64,000 nucleotides of DNA, from positions 2,901,066 through 2,965,065 of the forward strand of contig NZ_FUEZ01000004.1 of the NCBI RefSeq assembly GCF_900157365.1. The letters run 5' to 3'. Numbering within the stretch: position 1 is the first letter of the stretch; every line of letters begins with the position of its first letter. The DNA is from Mycobacterium numidiamassiliense. Lineage in GTDB: Bacteria; Actinomycetota; Actinomycetes; Mycobacteriales; Mycobacteriaceae. This document shows, one piece after another, positions 1-8,404 of the stretch. The translations under genes and the position numbers were made by a program. The notes below the pieces were generated by a model, which worked only from the letters and a program-made list of their open reading frames with translations, had not been told where the DNA came from and searched no databases.

Positions 1-26
1 ATGTGCCGCCCTTCATGCGCCGCTGA
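1..26 (+). CDS. ftsZ: FtsZ C-terminal tail (3' end of gene)
   Basis: The first 26 bases read in frame as (D)VPPFMRR followed by TGA at 24-26. This is the conserved C-terminal tail of mycobacterial FtsZ, the tubulin-like division GTPase; the tail is the docking site for partners such as SepF, whose gene lies downstream at 1634. Only the end of the gene is in the window. The identification rests on this short tail plus the ftsZ-pgeF-sepF-wag31 order, which is the standard mycobacterial arrangement. Confidence 0.85.
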
Positions 27-66
27 CCTCAGCGCCGCGCCCGGATCGCGCCGGGATACTGGTCGG

Positions 67-774
67 GTGAGCGTTCGCATCCGGCGCGTGACCACCACCC
101 GCGCGGGCGGCGTCTCGAAGCCGCCCTTCGACAGCTTCAACCTGGGCGACCATGTCGGTGATGACCCCGCGGCGGTGGCGTCGAACCGCACCCGGCTGGG
201 CACCGCCATCGGGCTGGGCGCCGACCGGGTGGTGTGGATGAACCAGGTTCACGGAGATCGGGTCGCGGTGGTCGACGAGGCACCGGGCGCCGTGATCGAC
301 GGCACCGATGCCTTGGTCACCAGCACACCGCGGCTGGCGTTGGCGGTGGTGACCGCCGACTGCGTGCCGGTGTTGCTGGCCGACGCACGCGCCGGGGTGG
401 CCGCGGCGGTGCACGCCGGCCGGGTCGGGGCGCAGCGAGGAGTGGTGGCGCGCACGGTCGAGGCGATGCTCAAGCTCGGCGCGCAGGTCGGTGACATCTC
501 GGTGCTGCTCGGACCGGCGGTCAGCGGCCGCAATTACGAGGTGCCCGCGGCGATGGCCGACGAGGTCGAGGCGGCGCTGCCGGGTAGTCGCACCACCACG
601 GCGGCCGGAACTCCCGGTCTCGACCTCAGGGCCGGAATCGCTTTTCAGCTAAAGGATTTGGGCATCACATCGATCGATATCGATCCGCGCTGCACGGTGG
701 CTGACGCGGCGCTTTTCAGTCATCGGCGCGGCGCGCCCACTGGGCGGCTGGCGTCGCTGATCTGGATGGAGTGA
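67..774 (+). CDS. pgeF: PgeF/YfiH-family purine nucleoside-processing enzyme (laccase-domain fold)
   Basis: A 235-aa member of the YfiH/YlmD (DUF152) family, formerly called polyphenol oxidase. Relatives act on purine nucleosides or edit peptidoglycan precursors. The probable metal and catalytic residues are visible: His62 in NQVHGDRV, Cys99 in TADCVPV and His116 in AAVHAGR. The GTG at 67 is chosen because the mycobacterial protein starts VRIRRVTTTRAGG; the reading frame is open to base 1, but that would overlap the ftsZ tail. The gene sits 40 nt after ftsZ and its stop overlaps the next start (GTGA), so it is likely part of a division-cluster operon. Exact substrate in mycobacteria is inferred only. 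Confidence 0.88.
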   Translation: MSVRIRRVTTTRAGGVSKPPFDSFNLGDHVGDDPAAVASNRTRLGTAIGLGADRVVWMNQVHGDRVAVVDEAPGAVIDGTDALVTSTPRLALAVVTADCVPVLLADARAGVAAAVHAGRVGAQRGVVARTVEAMLKLGAQVGDISVLLGPAVSGRNYEVPAAMADEVEAALPGSRTTTAAGTPGLDLRAGIAFQLKDLGITSIDIDPRCTVADAALFSHRRGAPTGRLASLIWME

Positions 775-1565
775 CCGCGATGGTGGGGGACATGCCGGCT
801 TCCGAAAACCGCGAATCGGAATTGACCCACGCGCTGGCGGCTGTTCGTTCACGACTAGCGGTGGCCGCGGAACGAGCGGGTCGCAATGTCGGCGAAATTG
901 AACTGCTCCCTATTACCAAATTCTTTCCGGTAACCGATGTTGCGATTTTGTATCGATTGGGTTGTCGATCAGTCGGCGAATCCCGGGAACAAGAAGCGTC
1001 GGCAAAGGTGGCCGAACTCACCCCGTTGCTAGCGGCTTCTGCCGCTTCCGGGCGGACGGATTCGCGGGAACTGCACTGGCACATGGTGGGCCGGATTCAG
1101 CGCAACAAAGCCCGATCGGTGGCCCGCTGGGCGCACACCGCGCACTCCATCGACAGCCCACAACTGGTCAATGCCCTCGATCGGGGGGTGGCGGCGGCGC
1201 TGGCCGAGGGGCAGCGGGACCACCCGTTGCGCGTCTACGTCCAGGTCAGCCTCGACGGCGATGTGTCCCGCGGCGGCGTGGACGTGACGGCGCCGGAGAC
1301 CGTCGACGAGGTATGCGCGCAGGTCGAGGAGTCGGAAAGCCTGGAGCTGGTGGGGCTGATGGCCGTGCCGCCGCTGGACTGGGATCCCGATCGGGCGTTC
1401 GAGCGGCTGCAATCGGAGCATCGGCGGGTGCTCGAAGCGCATCCGCAGGCCATCGGTTTGTCCGCGGGCATGTCGAACGACTTCGAATCGGCCGTAAAAC
1501 ATGGTTCGACGTGTGTGCGTGTCGGTACCGCGCTATTGGGTCCGCGGCGGCTACCGTCACCGTGA
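771..1565 (+). CDS. YggS/PLPBP-family pyridoxal-phosphate homeostasis protein
   Basis: A 264-aa single-domain PLP-binding protein of the YggS/PROSC family (Rv2148c type), which folds as an alanine-racemase-like barrel and buffers PLP and amino/keto acid pools rather than catalysing a known reaction. The PLP lysine is probably Lys50 in LLPITKFF. The family C-terminal signature GMSNDFESAVKHGST followed by RVGTALLG is present. The start GTG overlaps the pgeF stop in GTGA; internal ATG codons at residues 4 and 8 are alternatives. Like its relatives it lies between pgeF and sepF. Confidence 0.9.
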   Translation: MTAMVGDMPASENRESELTHALAAVRSRLAVAAERAGRNVGEIELLPITKFFPVTDVAILYRLGCRSVGESREQEASAKVAELTPLLAASAASGRTDSRELHWHMVGRIQRNKARSVARWAHTAHSIDSPQLVNALDRGVAAALAEGQRDHPLRVYVQVSLDGDVSRGGVDVTAPETVDEVCAQVEESESLELVGLMAVPPLDWDPDRAFERLQSEHRRVLEAHPQAIGLSAGMSNDFESAVKHGSTCVRVGTALLGPRRLPSP

Positions 1566-1633
1566 GTAGTCACTGTAGTCACACCTTCATCACAGACATC
1601 AATAATCCCAGGGGCTAGAAGGGGTCACACCAG

Positions 1634-2275
1634 ATGAGCACACTGCACAAGGTCAAGGCCTATTTCGGTATGGCCCCAATGGACGACTACGAGGACGAGT
1701 ACTACGACGACCGCGCTCCCTCCCGCGGTTTCCCGCGCGCCCGGTTCGACGATGAGTACGGCCGCTACGAGGGACGCGACTACGACGAGCCGCGCAGCGC
1801 CCCGGCGGACTACGCACCTGGGGGCTACCGCGGCGGTTACGCCGACGAGCCGCGGTACGGTCCCGTCCCGCCCCGCGAGTTCGACCGTCCCGACATGGGC
1901 CGGCCGCGGCTTGGCTCGTGGCTGCGCGGTTCCACCCGCGGAGCGCTGGCGATGGATCCGCGCCGGATGGCCATGATGTTCGAAGAAGGTCACCCGCTGT
2001 CGAAGATCACCACGCTGCGGCCCAAGGACTACAGCGAGGCGCGCACCATCGGCGAGCGGTTCCGCGACGGAACCCCGGTCATCATGGACCTGGTCTCGAT
2101 GGATAACGCCGACGCCAAACGGCTGGTCGACTTCGCGGCCGGCCTGGCCTTCGCGTTGCGTGGCTCCTTCGACAAGGTCGCGACCAAGGTGTTCCTGTTG
2201 TCGCCCGCCGATGTCGACGTGAGCCCGGAGGAGCGTCGCCGGATCGCCGAAACCGGCTTCTACGCCTACCAATAG
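1634..2275 (+). CDS. sepF: Cell division protein SepF
   Basis: A 213-aa SepF (Rv2147c type). SepF anchors FtsZ to the membrane and is essential for septation in mycobacteria. Residues 1-12 (MSTLHKVKAYFG) fit an amphipathic membrane-binding helix. Residues about 15-100 are a charged, Tyr/Asp/Arg-rich linker (many YDDE-like blocks). The C-terminal SepF core runs from about residue 120, with LVSMDNADAKRLVDFAAG and VFLLSPADVDV. An AGAAGGGG-like ribosome site lies 12-18 nt before the ATG. It follows ftsZ-pgeF-PLPBP on the same strand. Confidence 0.93.
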   Translation: MSTLHKVKAYFGMAPMDDYEDEYYDDRAPSRGFPRARFDDEYGRYEGRDYDEPRSAPADYAPGGYRGGYADEPRYGPVPPREFDRPDMGRPRLGSWLRGSTRGALAMDPRRMAMMFEEGHPLSKITTLRPKDYSEARTIGERFRDGTPVIMDLVSMDNADAKRLVDFAAGLAFALRGSFDKVATKVFLLSPADVDVSPEERRRIAETGFYAYQ

Positions 2276-2336
2276 GCGAGATTTGCCCCGCTGAGTCGCA
2301 GGGCGGCAGCCCCGCCATCGTGACGTGAACCGCAGG

Positions 2337-2408
2337 TGAGATGTCTGCTCGCCCGGCGAGTCGGTACGCTGGCGACTGCCACGCCAGTGCGTGGCGTCTG
2401 ACATCTCA
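2337..2408 (+). other. Structured segment upstream of the yggT gene (nested hairpins)
   Basis: Seen directly: a 9-bp outer stem, TGAGATGTC at 2337-2345 pairing with GACATCTCA at 2400-2408, encloses a hairpin GCCACGC (2378-2384) and GCGTGGC (2389-2395) with loop CAGT. The element lies in the 153-nt gap after sepF and ends 20 nt before the yggT start. It could attenuate or terminate sepF read-through or be a translational leader. There is no U-run. No known riboswitch class was recognised. Confidence 0.4.
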
Positions 2409-2428
2409 TCGTAAGGTCGGGGCTCTCG

Positions 2429-2719
2429 TTGGTGCTGTTCTTTCAGATCCTTGGGTTTGCGCTGTTCATCTTCTGGCTGCTGCTCATCGCTCGGGTCGTC
2501 GTCGAGTTCATTCGCTCGTTCAGCCGTGACTGGCATCCCACCGGGATCACCGTCGTGATCCTGGAAATCATCATGTCGATCACCGATCCGCCGGTGAAGC
2601 TGCTGCGGCGCCTCATCCCGCAGCTCACCATCGGGGCGGTCCGGTTCGATCTGTCCATCATGGTGCTGCTGTTGGTCGCGTTCATCGGGATGCAGCTCGC
2701 GTTTGGCGCCGCGGCGTGA
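2429..2719 (+). CDS. YggT-family membrane protein
   Basis: A 96-aa YggT-family protein (Rv2146c type). Two hydrophobic segments are visible: residues about 3-27 (FFQILGFALFIFWLLLIARV) and about 70-93 (FDLSIMVLLLVAFIGMQLAF), with the PPV motif of the family between them. Members are linked by gene neighbourhood to division and polar growth or ion homeostasis; the mechanism is unknown. Start TTG at 2429 or GTG at 2432; a TAAGGTCGG stretch upstream is the likely ribosome site. It lies between sepF and wag31 as in other mycobacteria. Confidence 0.85.
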   Translation: MVLFFQILGFALFIFWLLLIARVVVEFIRSFSRDWHPTGITVVILEIIMSITDPPVKLLRRLIPQLTIGAVRFDLSIMVLLLVAFIGMQLAFGAAA

Positions 2720-2959
2720 CCGACGTTGCACGGCACCGGAGACGGTTTGGCCACGGTTTGGCTTCGGTTTGATGCGTGCGATTTCTAATTTCTAAGGATT
2801 GGGATTTTATTGCTCTTAGTGTTTGAAATTGATTCTTATTTATTGGCCTAATCGGCGACCGCCGAGTCTGGTGTGACAGGATGGACGGCAGTTGCACAAC
2901 CGCCGCTACTCCGTTCTACACTTTCCAGAACGTTTGACAGGAACTTGAGGGGACGAACA
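2720..2959 (+). promoter_or_regulatory. AT-rich leader upstream of wag31
   Basis: A 240-nt gap in which 2770-2860 is markedly AT-rich for this genome (for example TTCTAATTTCTAAGG and TGATTCTTATTTATTGG). It directly precedes wag31, which needs high expression, so promoter elements are likely here, but no -35/-10 pair could be assigned with confidence. The purine-rich CTTGAGGGGACG just before the wag31 ATG at 2960 is a plausible ribosome site. No ORF or RNA gene was recognised. Confidence 0.4.
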
Positions 2960-3760
2960 ATGCCGCTTACACCAGCCGACGTCCACAATGTGGCGTTCAG
3001 TAAGCCGCCGATTGGCAAGCGCGGTTACAACGAAGATGAGGTCGACGCATTCCTCGATCTGGTCGAGAACGAGCTGACGCGGCTCATCGAAGAGAACTCC
3101 GATCTGCGCCAGCGGATCGAGGAGCTTGACCGCGAGGTGGCCGCCGGTGGCGGCGCCGCCGCTGCCACCAGCGCCCAGCCCGTCCCGGTGGCTCCCGTCT
3201 TCCAGCCCGAGCCCGAGCCGGAGCCGGTCAAGGCCGCCCCGGTCGCTGCCCCGACGGGCACCAACGAGGAGCAGGCCCTCAAGGCCGCCCGCGTGCTGAG
3301 CCTGGCGCAAGACACCGCCGACCGGCTCACCAGCACCGCCCAGGCCGAGTCGGACAAGCTGCTCAGCGATGCCCGCGCCAACGCCGACCAGATCCTCAGC
3401 GAGGCCCGGCACACCGCCGACACCACGGTCACCGAGGCCCGCCAGCGCGCCGACGCGATGCTGGCCGACGCGCAGACCCGTTCGGAGACCCAGCTGCGCC
3501 AGGCCCAGGAGAAGGCCGACGCCCTGCAGGCCGACGCGGAGCGCAAGCATTCCGAGATCATGGGCACCATCAACCAGCAGCGCACGGTGCTGGAAGGTCG
3601 CCTCGAACAACTCCGTACGTTCGAGCGCGAATACCGCACCCGGCTCAAGACCTACCTGGAATCTCAGCTCGAGGAGCTCGGCCAGCGCGGATCGGCGGCA
3701 CCGGTGGACTCCAGCGCGGATGCTGGGGGGTTCGACCAATTCAATCGGGGCGCCAACTAA
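2960..3760 (+). CDS. wag31: Wag31/DivIVA polar growth scaffold
   Basis: A 266-aa DivIVA homologue (Wag31, antigen 84) that assembles at cell poles and directs tip growth and peptidoglycan synthesis in mycobacteria. The N-terminal DivIVA membrane-binding and coiled-coil region is residues 1-60 (PLTPADVHNVAFSKPPIGKR then EVDAFLDLVENEL). A Pro/Ala/Glu-rich linker spans about 68-110, and a long heptad-type coiled coil with repeated A-(D/E)-A-R motifs runs about 110-240. The ATG at 2960 is chosen because it matches the conserved MPLTPADVHN start; the frame is open further upstream. It is the last gene of the ftsZ-sepF-wag31 group. Confidence 0.95.
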   Translation: MPLTPADVHNVAFSKPPIGKRGYNEDEVDAFLDLVENELTRLIEENSDLRQRIEELDREVAAGGGAAAATSAQPVPVAPVFQPEPEPEPVKAAPVAAPTGTNEEQALKAARVLSLAQDTADRLTSTAQAESDKLLSDARANADQILSEARHTADTTVTEARQRADAMLADAQTRSETQLRQAQEKADALQADAERKHSEIMGTINQQRTVLEGRLEQLRTFEREYRTRLKTYLESQLEELGQRGSAAPVDSSADAGGFDQFNRGAN

Positions 3761-3855
3761 CCTCGGTTGTGGTGCCGGACGCTCGGCAAATTTCGAGGAC
3801 GGCACCCGAACGCTGCACTAGATGGCAGTCCCGCACTCCGGCTGGAGGATGACCG

Positions 3856-4173
3856 ATGCTGATCATTGCCCTGGTATTAGCCCTGATCGGGCTTGTCGCG
3901 TTGGTTTTCGCGGTCGTCACCAGCAACGAACTGGTGGCCTGGGTGTGCATCGGCGCCAGCGTGCTGGGTGTGGTGTTGCTCATCATCGACGCGTTGCGGG
4001 AACGTCAGCGACATGACGCGGGCGTCGACCAGAAGGTCGACGCCACCGGGGACGAGGACGCCGCCGTCGACTACCCGGAGGAAGCTCCGGCCGAGACGGA
4101 GCAGTCCGCCGCCGCGTCGACCGCGGAGTCGGCGGTTTCGGCCGAGGGCCGCGGCGAGGACTCCGTCAAGTAG
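3856..4173 (+). CDS. Small membrane protein with acidic tail (Rv2144c-like)
   Basis: A 105-aa protein with two closely spaced transmembrane segments (residues about 2-21, LIIALVLALIGLVALVFAVV, and 27-46, WVCIGASVLGVVLLIIDALR), then a cytoplasmic-type tail rich in Asp, Glu and Ala (residues 50-105). Position after wag31 matches Rv2144c, a protein of unknown function. No enzymatic motif is visible. A GGAGG-like sequence precedes the ATG. A role with Wag31 would be inference from position only. Confidence 0.75.
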   Translation: MLIIALVLALIGLVALVFAVVTSNELVAWVCIGASVLGVVLLIIDALRERQRHDAGVDQKVDATGDEDAAVDYPEEAPAETEQSAAASTAESAVSAEGRGEDSVK

Positions 4174-4179
4174 GCGGCG

Positions 4180-4851
4180 TCATGTCGTCGGCGTCGCGAG
4201 CAGTTTTCGCACCTCATCGTCGCTGACCTGGTGGAAATCGCCGTAGACCTGTCCGACCGCCTCAAAGTCGGGCGGCATGGTCGTGCACACCACGTCGTCG
4301 GCCACCTGCGCTAGCTCTTCGCAGGTCGACCGCGGCCCCACCGGCACGGCGACCACGATCGACCGAGGTCCACCGGCCCGAATGGCCCGTACCGCCGCCA
4401 GCATGCTGGCGCCCGTCGCGATGCCGTCGTCGACGACGATCACGATCCTGCCCGTCGGGTCGGCGGCCGGTCGCCCGCCTCGGTACGCCTGCTCACGCCG
4501 TATCAGCTCGGCTGTCTCGCTGTCGATTACCTCGCGCACCTGCTCGTCGGTGATGTGCAGGTGCGACACCACGTTGTCGTTCATCACCACGCCCCCGCCG
4601 CTGGCCAGCGCGCCCATCGCGAGCTCCGACCAGCGCGGCACACCCAGCTTGCGCACCAGAAACACGTCCATCTCGGCGCTCAGCGCCGAAGCGATTTCCC
4701 AGGCCACCGGAACGCCGCCGCGGGCCAACCCGAGCACCAGCACGCCGTCGTTCCCGCGATAGGTTGCAAGGTCCTTGGCCAGCACGCGGCCGGCCTCGTG
4801 ACGGTCGCGAAACGTCCGTGTCGCTGTCCGCCGGAGAAAGCCACCACTCAT
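4180..4851 (-). CDS. Phosphoribosyltransferase-domain protein
   Basis: A 223-aa type I phosphoribosyltransferase of the COG1926 group (position and content match Rv2143, though that protein is longer). The PRPP-binding signature is VIVVDDGIATGAS, and the N-terminal loop region contains VLGLARGGVPVAWEIA. Substrate is unknown. The ATG at 4851 gives MSGGFLRRTATRTFRD; the frame is open upstream into the tRNA region but that part has no family similarity. It is convergent with the small membrane protein, 6 nt from its stop. Confidence 0.8.
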   Translation of the reverse strand: MSGGFLRRTATRTFRDRHEAGRVLAKDLATYRGNDGVLVLGLARGGVPVAWEIASALSAEMDVFLVRKLGVPRWSELAMGALASGGGVVMNDNVVSHLHITDEQVREVIDSETAELIRREQAYRGGRPAADPTGRIVIVVDDGIATGASMLAAVRAIRAGGPRSIVVAVPVGPRSTCEELAQVADDVVCTTMPPDFEAVGQVYGDFHQVSDDEVRKLLATPTT

Positions 4852-4956
4852 CGATTTGCACTCCCGGCCATCGGCGTGCGTCCAGCCTACTTCTGACGGC
4901 GAGTGCTTGCGGATGCGAAACGAATTTCCTTGTGCGGCAACACAAGTAGTATGCGG

Positions 4957-5042
4957 TGTCCGAGGGGGGACTTGAACCCCCACGCCCATTAGTAGGGCAC
5001 TAGCACCTCAAGCTAGCGCGTCTGCCATTCCGCCACTCGGAC
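4957..5042 (-). tRNA. tRNA-Leu (anticodon GAG)
   Basis: Read on the minus strand from 5042, the sequence begins GTCCGAG and ends CTCGGAC plus A, giving a perfect 7-bp acceptor stem. The anticodon stem CTAGC/GCTAG encloses loop TTGAGGT, so the anticodon is GAG (Leu, CUC/CUU). A long variable arm (TGCCCTACTAATGGGCG region) marks it as a class II tRNA. The T arm GGGGGTTCAAGTCCCCC is canonical. The 3' CCA is not encoded. It lies between the phosphoribosyltransferase and the M20 peptidase. Confidence 0.95.
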
Positions 5043-5170
5043 AAGACCAACGAGAGTTGGCAGCTAAGGCTATCGGATCGGCCCGCCCGGACCCAATCCA
5101 GCTCGCCGGGCCTCCGGCGAGCGTTGCAGCGCCGAGCCGGGCAGCGCGGGCAATGGTAGGAAAGGTGGTT

Positions 5171-6517
5171 GTGACAGTTGAGACCGAGGACCTGAACCAC
5201 TCGAGCGATGACGTGGTCGCAGTTGTCAGCAGGCTGATCCGCTTCGATACCACCAACACCGGCGAGCCTGAGACGACGCAGGGCGAGGCCGACTGCGCGC
5301 AATGGGTCGCCGCACAGCTCGCCGAGGTCGGTTACCAGCCTGAATACCTCGAGTCGGGGGCACCAGGGCGCGGGAATGTGTTCGCCCGCCTCAAAGGCGC
5401 CGACAGTTCGCGTGGCGCGCTGCTGATCCATGGGCACCTCGACGTGGTACCCGCCGAGCCGGCCGATTGGAGCGTGCACCCGTTTTCCGGAGCGGTCGAA
5501 AACGGCTATGTCTGGGGCCGCGGCGCGGTCGACATGAAGGACATGGTCGGGATGATGATCGTCGTCGCCCGTCAGCTGAAGCGGGCGGGCATCGTGCCGC
5601 GACGCGATTTGGTGTTCGCGTTCGTGGCCGACGAGGAACACGGCGGACGCTACGGCGCCCACTGGCTGGTCGACAATCGGCCCGATCTGTTCGACGGCGT
5701 TACCGAGGCGATCGGCGAGGTGGGCGGCTTCTCGCTGACGGTGCCGCGGCCCGACGGGGGTGAACGCCGGCTCTATTTGATCGAGACCGCCGAAAAGGGC
5801 CTGTCGTGGATGCGGCTGACCGCCAGGGGCGTCGCGGGGCACGGTTCGATGGCGCACAACCAGAACGCCGTCACCGCGGTGTCCGAGGCCGTTGCCCGGC
5901 TGGGCCGGCACCGGTTTCCGCTGGTGCGCGTCGACACCGTCGTGCAGTTCCTGGCGGCCCTCAGCGACGAGACCGGGCTTACGTTCGACCACGACTCGGC
6001 AGATCTGGAGGGCATGATCGAAAAGCTCGGACCGATGGCCCGCATGCTCACGGCCGTGCTGCACGACACCGCCAACCCGACCATGCTCAAGGCCGGCTAC
6101 AAGGCCAACGTGATCCCGGCCACGGCGGAAGCGGTGATCGACTGCCGGATTCTCCCGGGCCGCAAGGCGGCGTTCGAGGCCGAGGTCGACCAGCTGATCG
6201 GCCCGGATGTCTCCCGGGAATGGATCAGGGACCTCGACCCGTATGAGACCACTTTCGACGGTGACCTGGTCGACGCCATGAACGCCGCCCTGTTGGCGCT
6301 GGACCCCGGCGCGCGCACGGTGCCGTACATGCTCTCCGGTGGGACCGACGCAAAAGCGTTCGCGCGCTTGGGTATTCGCTGCTTCGGCTTTGCGCCGCTG
6401 CGATTGCCGCCGGATTTGGACTTCTCTTCGTTGTTCCATGGCGTCGACGAGCGGGTACCCGTCGATGCGTTACGGTTCGGCACCGACGTGCTGGCCCACT
6501 TCCTGACCCATTGCTAG
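5171..6517 (+). CDS. M20-family metallopeptidase (DapE/ArgE-like)
   Basis: A 448-aa M20 peptidase, the same length as Rv2141c. Zinc-ligand motifs are in order: HGHLDVVPAE, GRGAVDMKDM (bridging Asp), DEEHGG (catalytic Glu and metal Glu) and FHGVDERVP near the C terminus; the dimerisation lid domain lies about residues 205-330. Related enzymes hydrolyse N-acyl amino acids or dipeptides; the substrate here is not known, and a true DapE role is doubtful. GTG at 5171 is preceded by AGGAAAGG. The toxin-antitoxin pair ParDE2 found before this gene in M. tuberculosis is absent here, with the tRNA directly upstream. Confidence 0.88.
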   Translation: MTVETEDLNHSSDDVVAVVSRLIRFDTTNTGEPETTQGEADCAQWVAAQLAEVGYQPEYLESGAPGRGNVFARLKGADSSRGALLIHGHLDVVPAEPADWSVHPFSGAVENGYVWGRGAVDMKDMVGMMIVVARQLKRAGIVPRRDLVFAFVADEEHGGRYGAHWLVDNRPDLFDGVTEAIGEVGGFSLTVPRPDGGERRLYLIETAEKGLSWMRLTARGVAGHGSMAHNQNAVTAVSEAVARLGRHRFPLVRVDTVVQFLAALSDETGLTFDHDSADLEGMIEKLGPMARMLTAVLHDTANPTMLKAGYKANVIPATAEAVIDCRILPGRKAAFEAEVDQLIGPDVSREWIRDLDPYETTFDGDLVDAMNAALLALDPGARTVPYMLSGGTDAKAFARLGIRCFGFAPLRLPPDLDFSSLFHGVDERVPVDALRFGTDVLAHFLTHC

Positions 6518-6563
6518 TGAAGAATTGCGACCCGGAAACACATCAGACACGAGAGGACTGCCC

Positions 6564-7094
6564 ATGAGCAAGACGGCTGACCCGTATGACGCGCTGCCCA
6601 AGCTGCCGTCGTTCCGCTTGACCTCGAACTCCATCACCGACGGCCAACCCCTGGCCACTCCGCAGGTCAGCGGAATCATGGGCGCCGGCGGAGAAGACGT
6701 CAGCCCGCAACTGAGCTGGTCGGGCTTCCCCGCGGAGACCCGCAGCTTCGCGGTCACCGTCTACGACCCCGACGCCCCCACGTTGTCCGGGTTCTGGCAC
6801 TGGGCCGTGGCCAACCTGCCGGCCGACGTCACCGAGCTGCCCGAGGACGCCGGCAGCGGGGGCGAACTGCCGGGCGACGCGCTCGAGTTGGTCAACGACG
6901 CGGGCATGCGCCGCTACATTGGCGCGGCGCCGCCTGCCGGACACGGCCCGCATCGTTACTACGTCGCGGTGCACGCGGTGGACGTCGACAAACTCGACCT
7001 CAGCGAGGACGCCAGCCCGGCTTTCCTCGGGTTCAATCTGTTCCACCATGCGATCGCGCGGGCCTACATCCACGCCACCTACGAACAGAAGTAG
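6564..7094 (+). CDS. PEBP/YbhB-YbcL family protein (TB18.6-like)
   Basis: A 176-aa phosphatidylethanolamine-binding-protein family member, the same length as Rv2140c (TB18.6). The family ligand-site motif YDPDAPTLSGFWHWAVANLP and the second motif GPHRYYVAVHAVD are present. Bacterial members are cytosolic and may bind small anionic ligands or inhibit kinases or proteases; function in mycobacteria is not settled. The ATG at 6564 (MSKTADPYDALPKLP) follows a GAGAGGAC ribosome site, 46 nt after the M20 peptidase. Confidence 0.9.
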   Translation: MSKTADPYDALPKLPSFRLTSNSITDGQPLATPQVSGIMGAGGEDVSPQLSWSGFPAETRSFAVTVYDPDAPTLSGFWHWAVANLPADVTELPEDAGSGGELPGDALELVNDAGMRRYIGAAPPAGHGPHRYYVAVHAVDVDKLDLSEDASPAFLGFNLFHHAIARAYIHATYEQK

Positions 7095-7162
7095 CCGCCG
7101 AGGGCCTGGCGACCCCGCCAAATCACTTGCCTCACTTGGGTTTCGGGACTGGGAGTAGCGAA

Positions 7163-8392
7163 GTGCGGGTGTTGTTGTGGACATACGACACGCGTGGGGG
7201 CATCGAACCGCTGATTGGACTCGCGGTGCAGCTGCAGGCCCTCGGCGCGGAGGTGCGAGTGTGTGCGCCGCCGGACGAGCAGCTCGCAGAGCGGATAGCC
7301 GGTTACGGCGTGCCGATGGTGCCGTTCCGCGATTCTCTGCGCGCGGCGGCGAGCGCGACGACGCCGGACCTGCACCAGTACGTGAACGAGCTGATCGGCG
7401 AACAGTTCGAGACGGTCGCCGCCGCAGCAGAGGGATGTGATGCGCTGTTGGCGACGGGGTTTATGCCGATCGCGGCCGGCGCGCGGTCGGCGACCGAGAA
7501 GTTGGGCATCCACTACCAATACGCGACCTATAGCCCGACCAACCTGCCGTCGCCGCACCACCCGCCGGAGACATCTGCGGGGGCGCCGGTCCCGCCGGGC
7601 CTGATCGACAACCAGATGCTGTGGGACATCCACGGCCAGAACGCGAACGCGATATTCGGCCCCATGCTCAACGGTCACCGGGCGTCGATCGGCCTGCCAC
7701 CGGTATTCAGCGTCCGCAGACATGCCCTGACCGATCACCCGTGGCTGGCGGCGGACCCGATCTTGGGCCCGTGGCAAAAGCCGGCGGACCTCGACGTCGT
7801 CCAAACCGGCGCGTGGCTACTGCGCGACGATCGCCCACTGCCGCCCGAGTTGCTGGCATTCCTCGACGCTGGCCCACCACCGGTGTATGTGGGCTTCGGC
7901 AGCATGGCCATGGGCGGTTCGAAGGACATCGCCGGGGTCGCCATCGAGGCGATCCGCGCGCAGGGCCACCGCACGCTGCTTGCCCGTGGCTGGGCCGATC
8001 TGGCGCTGATCGACGAACGGGACGATTGCTTTGCCGTCGGTGAGGTCAACCAGCAGGCGCTGTTCGGCCGGGTGGCCGCAGTCGTCCATCACGGCGGCTC
8101 GGGCACGACGAGGACTGCCGCGCTGGCCGGCGCGCCTCAGGTGGTGATACCCCAGGTCGGGGACCAGCCGTACTGGGCCGGCCGGGTGGCCGAACTGGGC
8201 ATCGGCACCGCTCACATCGGCCCGACTGTGACCACCGAGTCGCTGTCCGCCGCGCTCAAGACGGCCCTGGCTCCCGAGACACGCGCACGATCGAGCGCCG
8301 TGGCCGGCACGATCCGCACCGACGGGGCGACGGTGGCCGCGACACTGCTCATCGAAACCATCAGCCAAAAGAGGCCATCGGCGTCCGCGTGA
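7163..8392 (+). CDS. GT1-family glycosyltransferase (UGT/GtfA-like)
   Basis: A 409-aa GT-B fold glycosyltransferase of the family that includes vancomycin GtfB and mycobacterial Rv1524/Rv1526c-type enzymes. The N-terminal acceptor half starts RVLLWTYDTRGGIEPLIGLA. The C-terminal donor half carries the nucleotide-sugar signature HHGGSGTTRTAALAGAPQVV and the DQPYWA segment. Acceptor and sugar are unknown; lipids or glycopeptidolipid-like targets are possible. GTG at 7163 is chosen as it begins at the first strand of the fold. No equivalent lies here in M. tuberculosis, between the PEBP gene and pyrD, so this is probably a lineage-specific insertion. Its GC and codon use look native. Confidence 0.87.
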   Translation: MRVLLWTYDTRGGIEPLIGLAVQLQALGAEVRVCAPPDEQLAERIAGYGVPMVPFRDSLRAAASATTPDLHQYVNELIGEQFETVAAAAEGCDALLATGFMPIAAGARSATEKLGIHYQYATYSPTNLPSPHHPPETSAGAPVPPGLIDNQMLWDIHGQNANAIFGPMLNGHRASIGLPPVFSVRRHALTDHPWLAADPILGPWQKPADLDVVQTGAWLLRDDRPLPPELLAFLDAGPPPVYVGFGSMAMGGSKDIAGVAIEAIRAQGHRTLLARGWADLALIDERDDCFAVGEVNQQALFGRVAAVVHHGGSGTTRTAALAGAPQVVIPQVGDQPYWAGRVAELGIGTAHIGPTVTTESLSAALKTALAPETRARSSAVAGTIRTDGATVAATLLIETISQKRPSASA

Positions 8393-8404
8393 CGCACGCG
8401 AGAT

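Noticed and set aside
3765..3812. Possible terminator after wag31 (GGTGCCG ... CGGCACC)
   Set aside because: The 7-bp arms are far apart with an imperfect inner stem and no T-run; too weak to annotate.
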